NCBI RefSeq assembly: GCF_026127265.1
Contig: NZ_WWFG01000002.1
Location: 2,666,001 to 2,730,000 of the forward strand
Direction of reading: 5' to 3'
Source of the DNA: Nostoc sp. KVJ3
GTDB lineage: Bacteria; Cyanobacteriota; Cyanobacteriia; Cyanobacteriales; Nostocaceae
Length of the DNA stretch: 64,000 bases
The stretch's first letter is position 1. Each line of letters opens with the position of its first letter. Below the pieces are notes generated by a model that searched no databases, was not told the origin of the DNA, and saw only the letters and a program-made list of their open reading frames with translations. Position numbers and translations under genes: made by a program. Positions 58,846-64,000 of this stretch are shown piece by piece.

Positions 58846-60561
58846 TTATCGAATCTTTTCAATAAGCTCAATAATTTGTTGATAATACTGAACATTTCCC
58901 TCTTGGTAATACAAGTCTGCGGATTTCTGGAAATCCGCAATTGCTCTTTGAGAATCACCCAGATTTTGGTAAACATCTGCTCGAAGAATGTAAGCTGAAG
59001 CCCAATGAGGCTGGAGTTGTAAAGCTTGGTTTAAGTCTGTAAGCGCTCCCTGTAAATCTCTCAATAGAGAACGGCTACGACCCCGATTGTACCAGTCTTC
59101 AGCAAAGCTAGAGTCGATCGCGATCGCTCGACTATAATCTTCTATTGCCCCTTGATAATCTTCTAGGGCATAGCGAGCATTAGCGCGATCGCTGTAAAAT
59201 GCAGCAGATTGGGGATTTATTTGCAAAGCTTGGGTGTAATCTGCGATCGCACTTTCGTATTCTTCTAAAGCATAATGGGTTGAACCTCGGTTGTAATATG
59301 CTTCAATTAAATCAGGATTAATTTCCAATGCTTGATTATAATCTGCGATCGCTCCTTGTTCATCACCCAAAAGCCGACGAGCATTTCCTCTATTACAATA
59401 CGCTTGCGAAAATTCAGGAACCAACTCTATTGCTTGGGTGTTATCATCAATTGAACCCTGTAAATCTTGCAGGGCTTCACGGGCAATCCCGCGACCATAA
59501 TAAGCTGCGGCTAAGTTATCATTAATCTGTAATGCCCGATCGTAATCTTTAATTGCTCCTTTATGATCTCCTAAAGAACGACGAGCCGCCGCGCGATCGC
59601 AATATCCTTCAGCTAAACTAGGATTGAGTTGTAATAAGCGATTGCTATCTTCTATTGCGCTTTGATAATCTCCCAGTCGGCGCAGAGCATTGGCCCGAAA
59701 GCCATATACTAAAGCTAAAGTCGGATTTTCTTGTAAGGCTTGGTCATAATCTGCGATCGCACCCTTATAGTCTTCAAGGGTACTACGAACAAGACCTCTT
59801 TCACAATAGGCTTGTACATCATCAGGATTGAACTTTAGCGCTTGGTTAAAATCCTCAATTGCTCGGTGATATTCTTTGAGATGAGCAAGAACCAAACCTC
59901 GATTGTAATATGCTCCGGCAAACCTGGGGTTTATTTCTAAAGCGCGGTTGTAATCTGCGATCGCACTTTGATATTCTGCTAAAGAGTAGTGGGCATTACC
60001 TCGATTATGATAAGCCTCCGCCAACTTCGGATCTAATTGTAATGCTCGGTCATGATCTGCGATCGCTTCGTGAAAATTTCCTAAGATATGGTGAATATTA
60101 CCCCGATTGCTGTATGCTGCGGCAAAATTGGGATGCCATTGTAAAGCTTGTTGAAAATCTGCGATGGCTCCTTGACGATCGCCCTTTTCAAAACAAGCCA
60201 CACCCCGATTATGATAAGCATTGGCAATATCAATATTGATATTATCAGCTAACTGGGTACTATTTTCTATTGTTTGGATATAATCAGCGATCGCTTTGTC
60301 GTATTTTTCTAAAGCAAAGTAGGCATTACCCCGACTGTGGTAAGATTGGGCGAGATTGGGATCGATTTGTAATGCTTGATTATGATCTGCGATCGCTCCT
60401 TGATAATTGGCTAAAAAGTAACGAGCATTACCTCGGTGATAGTAGGCTATGGCGAAATTGGGATTAATTTCTATAGCATGGTTGAAAGAAGCGATCGCAC
60501 TATGATAATCCCCTTGTAAACTATGGTTTAATCCTTGGTTTAATAATTCTTCAGCATTCAT
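58846..60561 (-). CDS. TPR-repeat protein
   Basis: 571 residues consisting almost wholly of tetratricopeptide repeats of 34 residues, about sixteen, from EELLNQGLNHSLQGDYHSAI to the end. Typical units read AYYNRGLVLAHLKEYHRAIE and DFNQALKFNPD. A slightly longer unit (YIQTIENSTQLADNINIDIA) breaks the register near residue 110. No signal peptide, membrane helix or catalytic domain. TPR arrays form superhelical scaffolds for protein binding; the partner is unknown. The many AATCTGCGATCGC strings come from the repeated codons AIADY together with HIP1 palindromes. Confidence 0.93.
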   Translation of the reverse strand: MNAEELLNQGLNHSLQGDYHSAIASFNHAIEINPNFAIAYYHRGNARYFLANYQGAIADHNQALQIDPNLAQSYHSRGNAYFALEKYDKAIADYIQTIENSTQLADNINIDIANAYHNRGVACFEKGDRQGAIADFQQALQWHPNFAAAYSNRGNIHHILGNFHEAIADHDRALQLDPKLAEAYHNRGNAHYSLAEYQSAIADYNRALEINPRFAGAYYNRGLVLAHLKEYHRAIEDFNQALKFNPDDVQAYCERGLVRSTLEDYKGAIADYDQALQENPTLALVYGFRANALRRLGDYQSAIEDSNRLLQLNPSLAEGYCDRAAARRSLGDHKGAIKDYDRALQINDNLAAAYYGRGIAREALQDLQGSIDDNTQAIELVPEFSQAYCNRGNARRLLGDEQGAIADYNQALEINPDLIEAYYNRGSTHYALEEYESAIADYTQALQINPQSAAFYSDRANARYALEDYQGAIEDYSRAIAIDSSFAEDWYNRGRSRSLLRDLQGALTDLNQALQLQPHWASAYILRADVYQNLGDSQRAIADFQKSADLYYQEGNVQYYQQIIELIEKIR

Positions 60562-60833
60562 GTAATTTTCCTAGATTTCGACATTCCCTAGCTTAAAGGC
60601 AACGGGATTCTTAACGATATGTTTTGACAATCGTTCCAGCTTATTGTGCCTCTTGCTAAGATTTTAATTCCTGATTTTCTGTGAAATTATATCAGTGCGA
60701 CGATTCTCAGGCGACTTAAACAGCAGCAAGCACCGCAAACAAGAACGGTGCGTGACTAACTCGCCGCTTTTTACTGAGGTAGCTATAGTAGCAGATAACA
60801 CATTAGCTAAGTGCGATCGTATCTACTATCAAT
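60562..60833. other. spacer with IS200/IS605-like hairpin remnant
   Basis: On the minus strand AAGAATCCCGTTGCCTTTAA with GCTAGGGAATGTC (60580-60613) has the GAATCCC...GGGAATGTC form seen at 31884-31917 and in IS200/IS605 ends. No transposase is near. The remaining spacer has no gene and must hold two divergent promoters. Confidence 0.4.
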
Positions 60834-62624
60834 ATGGACAAAGAATCTGAAAATCGGCTTAAACACTTCGTTGCACTAAAATCTAAATATCAAGCCACTA
60901 ATTATCAAGAATCATCACCCTCTAGCCTTCTTTATCTCATCCTGCGAAAAGTTGACCTAGAAATTGAACTCAGCGAATTAGAATTCAATTGGTTGCAAGA
61001 ACATGAGCTTTTTGAAACCCTTGAAATTATATGGCTACAACAATTTAGAATGGGAGAATCCAAAAGATTAGAAGCTGAGTTTTCTCATCTGAAAGCTAAG
61101 TATAAAGTTGCTAAAAATTGGGAATCATCATTAAGCAGTGTTTTGTATCCGATACTTTGGAAACTTGAATCAGGAAATAGCTTGACTGATTCAGAAGTCA
61201 AATTATTGCAAGACAATAATCTGGTTCAAACGATTGCACTTGTTCAAGATATAAAAAACTTTGCTAATCTAAAGCAGAAATATCAAGCCACGAAATATCA
61301 AGATTCATATCCTGATAGCCCACTGTATAAAATACTAAAAAAGCTAGAGACAGAAACAAGTTTAAGTGATGATGAATATGAGTGGTTGCTAAATCATGAA
61401 CTTTTTGAAGCTATAGAAACTTTTGAGAAACAAGAGTCTGCAAGACGAGCTAAAGTTACCCAGCTAAAGAGTAAGTATCAAGCAAGCCAGCACCCAGATA
61501 CATCCTTATCAGGTCAACTATATCAGATATTGCAAAAACTTGATACTAACAAAAAATTAATTTATTCAGAAATTTACTGGTTAGAACAGCAAGGACTTAA
61601 CGAAACAATTGCTATTGCTGATGAACTTGAAAGAAAACGAGAATTTATTGCATTGCAGATAAAGTATCAGGCTAGCCAATATCAAGATTTACCACCTAAT
61701 AACTATCTATACACTATCCTTAATAAGCTTGATTCGGAAGCTTATTTAAATGAGCAAGATATTAACCTTCTAAGACAACTTAAACTACCTGAAACAATTA
61801 AAATTGCTAATGATAAATATGCGTCTGTTCTGAAGTCAAAGATAGTATCTGGAGTAGTTTTAAGTGATGTAGAAATTGACTGGCTGAGGAATAATGAATA
61901 TGAAGATATAATTATTTTAGCCCAACATAACCACTTTGCAGCACTCAAGAGAAAGTATGGATTGATAGATCCTTCACTTCCTCTAGAGCCACTTTATGCG
62001 ATCATGCTTAAACTAGAGAAAAAAGAACGGCTAGATCCTAAGTTGGTTTTGCAGCTTATAGAAGAGGAACTATTATCTCGTGGCGGAAAAATTGCTCTTG
62101 CATATTACAGGCTAGAGGCAGAGTTTTATGAACAAGAACTTAACCGTACTCGACATAAATGGCATATCCCTACAGCTAGTGGTTATTGGCGCAAAGCAAA
62201 TGAACCTGAACAGGCATTAAAACTTACTAATATTGACTTAAATAGAGTTAACGACAGTAATCTAAAATCAGCTATTTTAGTTACTAGAGGTGCAGCATTT
62301 AGAGATATGGACAACTTAGCTGAGGCAGAAAATTGTGCGAGAAAAGATATGGAATATCAGCCTGATAGTCATCAACCTTACACCTTAATAGGTGCTATAT
62401 GTTATGACAGACGTGAGTATGAAGAAGGTGATTATTGGTTTGAACAAGCCATTGAACGTGGTGCTGAAACTGAAGATATAGATGCTGAAAGAAAACGAGT
62501 AATCAGGAGTACGAAGGATGATAATAAGCGACATGAGGCAGCAGAATATTTACTGAAAAAAGATCCACAACGATATGCTTGGGCTAAATCTTATCTCAAA
62601 AAATCGTCAGACAACGGTAAATAA
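60834..62624 (+). CDS. protein with ~60-residue KYQA/ILxKL repeats and TPR-like end
   Basis: 596 residues, not recognised. The first 400 are five good and two weaker copies of a unit with pattern FxxLKxKYQAxxYxDxxPxS, then LYxILxKLDxxxxLxxxExxWL and LxETIxIA. Examples: FVALKSKYQATNYQESSPSS; FANLKQKYQATKYQDSYPDS; FIALQIKYQASQYQDLPPNN. Each unit seems to be helical with a conserved aromatic pair. The C-terminal ~170 residues (SGYWRKANEPEQALKLTNID, YTLIGAICYDRREYEEGDYW) look TPR-like and end with Lys-rich helices. Cytosolic. The Rpn-type gene follows after 29 bases and may be co-transcribed. Confidence 0.75.
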   Translation: MDKESENRLKHFVALKSKYQATNYQESSPSSLLYLILRKVDLEIELSELEFNWLQEHELFETLEIIWLQQFRMGESKRLEAEFSHLKAKYKVAKNWESSLSSVLYPILWKLESGNSLTDSEVKLLQDNNLVQTIALVQDIKNFANLKQKYQATKYQDSYPDSPLYKILKKLETETSLSDDEYEWLLNHELFEAIETFEKQESARRAKVTQLKSKYQASQHPDTSLSGQLYQILQKLDTNKKLIYSEIYWLEQQGLNETIAIADELERKREFIALQIKYQASQYQDLPPNNYLYTILNKLDSEAYLNEQDINLLRQLKLPETIKIANDKYASVLKSKIVSGVVLSDVEIDWLRNNEYEDIIILAQHNHFAALKRKYGLIDPSLPLEPLYAIMLKLEKKERLDPKLVLQLIEEELLSRGGKIALAYYRLEAEFYEQELNRTRHKWHIPTASGYWRKANEPEQALKLTNIDLNRVNDSNLKSAILVTRGAAFRDMDNLAEAENCARKDMEYQPDSHQPYTLIGAICYDRREYEEGDYWFEQAIERGAETEDIDAERKRVIRSTKDDNKRHEAAEYLLKKDPQRYAWAKSYLKKSSDNGK

Positions 62625-62653
62625 ACTGGTTTGCATCACCAAACTATCAACAC

Positions 62654-63559
62654 ATGACCAGATTTATTCACGACCAATTTGCCAAAGACTATCTTGAACA
62701 ATTACTCACTCCTTACGGCGAAGTCCAAGCAGCTAGACGAGTTGCAGGAGAAGTTAGACAAATTGACGTTTATTTTATCCCCAAACCACAACCAAGTAAA
62801 ATACCACAAACACTCGGATTATTAGGTCAACTTGTCACTACGCCTTGTCTACTTGAACCATTTCGTAACGCAGCTTCAGTTACAGAAATTTGCGATTGCC
62901 TCTTAAAATTATTAGAGGTACGTGGCGATTTCCAGCGACAAGCAAATCGAAATAAAACACGCATTCTAGAATCTGATTTACCAAAATTATGGATTCTTAC
63001 CCCCACAGCATCAGCGCAACTCTTATCAGGATTTGGTGCTAACCCAAAAGACGACTACTTGCCTGGGATACACTTTATGCCAGAATATTTACGCACCGCA
63101 ATAGTAGCAATTCATCAGTTACCTTCCATATCAGAAACCTTATGGCTGAGAATCATCGGTAGAGGGAACGTTCAAAAGCAAGCAATTGACGAACTAGAAG
63201 CACTGACTCCTGATAATCCTTTCCGAAAAGCAGCGTTAGAATTGCTGTACAACTTGCAGCAAAACTTACAAGTCACTCAAAATCAAGATGAGGAAGATAG
63301 GGAATTACTTATGCGATTAGCACCACTTTACCAACAAGACCGAGAACAGGCGATGCAAGAAGGTGAACAACGAGGACTTGAAACAGGAATTCAGCAGGGA
63401 GAACGCTTAGTGGTGGAAAACTTGCTCAAATTTCGTTTTGGTGAAATAGATAATGAGCTTCAAGCAATTATTGAACCCTTATTGACGTTATCACCAGAAG
63501 AGTTTACGCCTTTGCTATTGCAGTTATCCCGTGAAGAATTAATTAATCGATTTCACTAG
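62654..63559 (+). CDS. Rpn/YhgA-type PD-(D/E)XK protein with DUF4351 end
   Basis: 301 residues. The N-terminal MTRFIHDQFAKDYLEQLLTP and GEVRQIDVYFIPKPQ resemble the nuclease-fold (PD-(D/E)XK) start of Rpn/YhgA-like proteins common in cyanobacteria. A helical middle follows. The stretch QEGEQRGLETGIQQGERLVV is a typical charged linker, and the last 55 residues (NLLKFRFGEIDNELQAIIEP, LSPEEFTPLLLQLSREEL) match the DUF4351 pattern. Some relatives act in recombination-promoting nuclease systems, but the exact role of this subfamily is unknown. It starts 29 bases after the repeat-protein gene. Confidence 0.85.
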   Translation: MTRFIHDQFAKDYLEQLLTPYGEVQAARRVAGEVRQIDVYFIPKPQPSKIPQTLGLLGQLVTTPCLLEPFRNAASVTEICDCLLKLLEVRGDFQRQANRNKTRILESDLPKLWILTPTASAQLLSGFGANPKDDYLPGIHFMPEYLRTAIVAIHQLPSISETLWLRIIGRGNVQKQAIDELEALTPDNPFRKAALELLYNLQQNLQVTQNQDEEDRELLMRLAPLYQQDREQAMQEGEQRGLETGIQQGERLVVENLLKFRFGEIDNELQAIIEPLLTLSPEEFTPLLLQLSREELINRFH

Positions 63560-64000
63560 CGTCAATCATATATTTTTTCATGATTAGGCTAAGGCTTAAA
63601 GAAGAAGGGAAAAGATTTAAAATTTTTCCCTTTTTCCACTTTCTAGGTCACGTTTCAATGTAAAACCGAAGACATTAATCCAGTATTATGAATTATACTG
63701 ACGCAAAACTACATCGTTAGTGGTTGTTTGAAAAGTAGTTAGGTGTGATTTTAGGCACTCGTTGATCCCCCCTAACCCCCCTTAAAAAGGGGGGAACCGG
63801 AATCAAAGTCCCCCTTTTTAAGGGGGATTTAGGGGGATATCCAAGGGTTAGGCGTATAAAAAAACTTTTCAAACAACCTCTTAGAGGCAATTCATGAATT
63901 GCTCCTACCTAAAAATCAGTATTGTGATTATGTTTGCGTAAGTTTTAATGAAAATGAATGAGTCTCTAAAAATTTTAACCAATAGAAACTTTATCTTATA
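63560..64000. other. right-edge spacer
   Basis: No gene seen up to the window edge. Contents: a MITE-like element at 63720-63880 and GCAATTCATGAATTGC (63892-63907), a palindrome related to the core of 33215-33299. The remainder is AT-rich. Confidence 0.5.
63720..63880. mobile_element. MITE-like element with GGTTGTTTGAAAAGT ends
   Basis: GGTTGTTTGAAAAGT (63722-63736) and ACTTTTCAAACAACC (63864-63878) are perfect 15-base inverted repeats. Inside is a second, C/G-rich palindrome (GATCCCCCCTAACCCCCCTT, then AAAAAGGGGGGAACC and CCCCCTTTTTAAGGGGGATT). Non-coding, about 160 bases. Confidence 0.7.

Noticed and set aside
1..64000. tRNA or rRNA genes
   Set aside because: No cloverleaf-like or conserved rRNA segments were noticed in any spacer; a tRNA scan would settle this.

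Overview
The window reads as chromosome of a filamentous, heterocyst-forming cyanobacterium of the Nostoc/Anabaena type. Evidence: the palindrome GCGATCGC (HIP1) is scattered through genes and spacers; there is a photosystem I psaK gene, a complete cyanobacterial alkane pair (acyl-ACP reductase plus aldehyde deformylating oxygenase), a DevB-DevC-DevA type exporter, and many giant or repeat-rich proteins (Ser/Thr kinase-ATPase-histidine kinase, pentapeptide, TPR, STAND NTPase). Spacers are loaded with short tandem repeats and small inverted-repeat elements typical of Nostocales. No tRNA, rRNA or CRISPR array was seen.

Layout. 1-2.1 kb: 5' end of a tubulin-like protein, an XRE regulator and an EcsC-like protein. 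2.3-14.5 kb: leucyl aminopeptidase, then the lipid genes plsX, fabH, fabD and a plsC-like acyltransferase, interrupted by an opposing 1936-residue kinase. 14.7-20.9 kb: psaK, trpF, and a minus-strand block ado, aar, accA, SDR, folE that links malonyl-CoA supply to alkane formation. 21-28.6 kb: an orphan sugar ABC permease, then two tandem copies of a unit made of a small peptide with a PCPxxGxPxGC tail plus a large secreted two-partner-secretion (TPS) exoprotein. 28.8-34.7 kb: housekeeping moaA and rpsD among conserved unknowns. 35-40.5 kb: a possible membrane-lipid cluster: MprF-type aminoacyl-PG synthase domain, two exported esterases and an MprF-type flippase-like protein.

41-47.5 kb is accessory: a secreted Tudor-like protein, an IS200/IS605 end without its transposase, a STAND NTPase/TPR gene cut by one in-frame TGA, a 21-nt tandem array, ParDE, a HicB-like protein and a Uma2 nuclease-fold protein. 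47.5-50.7 kb is devBCA. 51.3-57.2 kb is an array of four related pentapeptide-repeat genes with dead two-component fragments among them. 57-64 kb holds a SelD-less FAD protein, nested small mobile elements, a 571-residue TPR protein, a 596-residue protein built of an unrecognised ~60-residue repeat, and a Rpn/DUF4351-type protein.

The best candidates for something undescribed are the peptide/TPS-exoprotein units (22.1-28.6 kb), the STAND gene with an in-frame stop (42.3-45.3 kb), the repeat protein at 60.8-62.6 kb and the aminoacyl-lipid-like cluster (35-40.5 kb). All functional statements come from reading motifs; no database search was possible.
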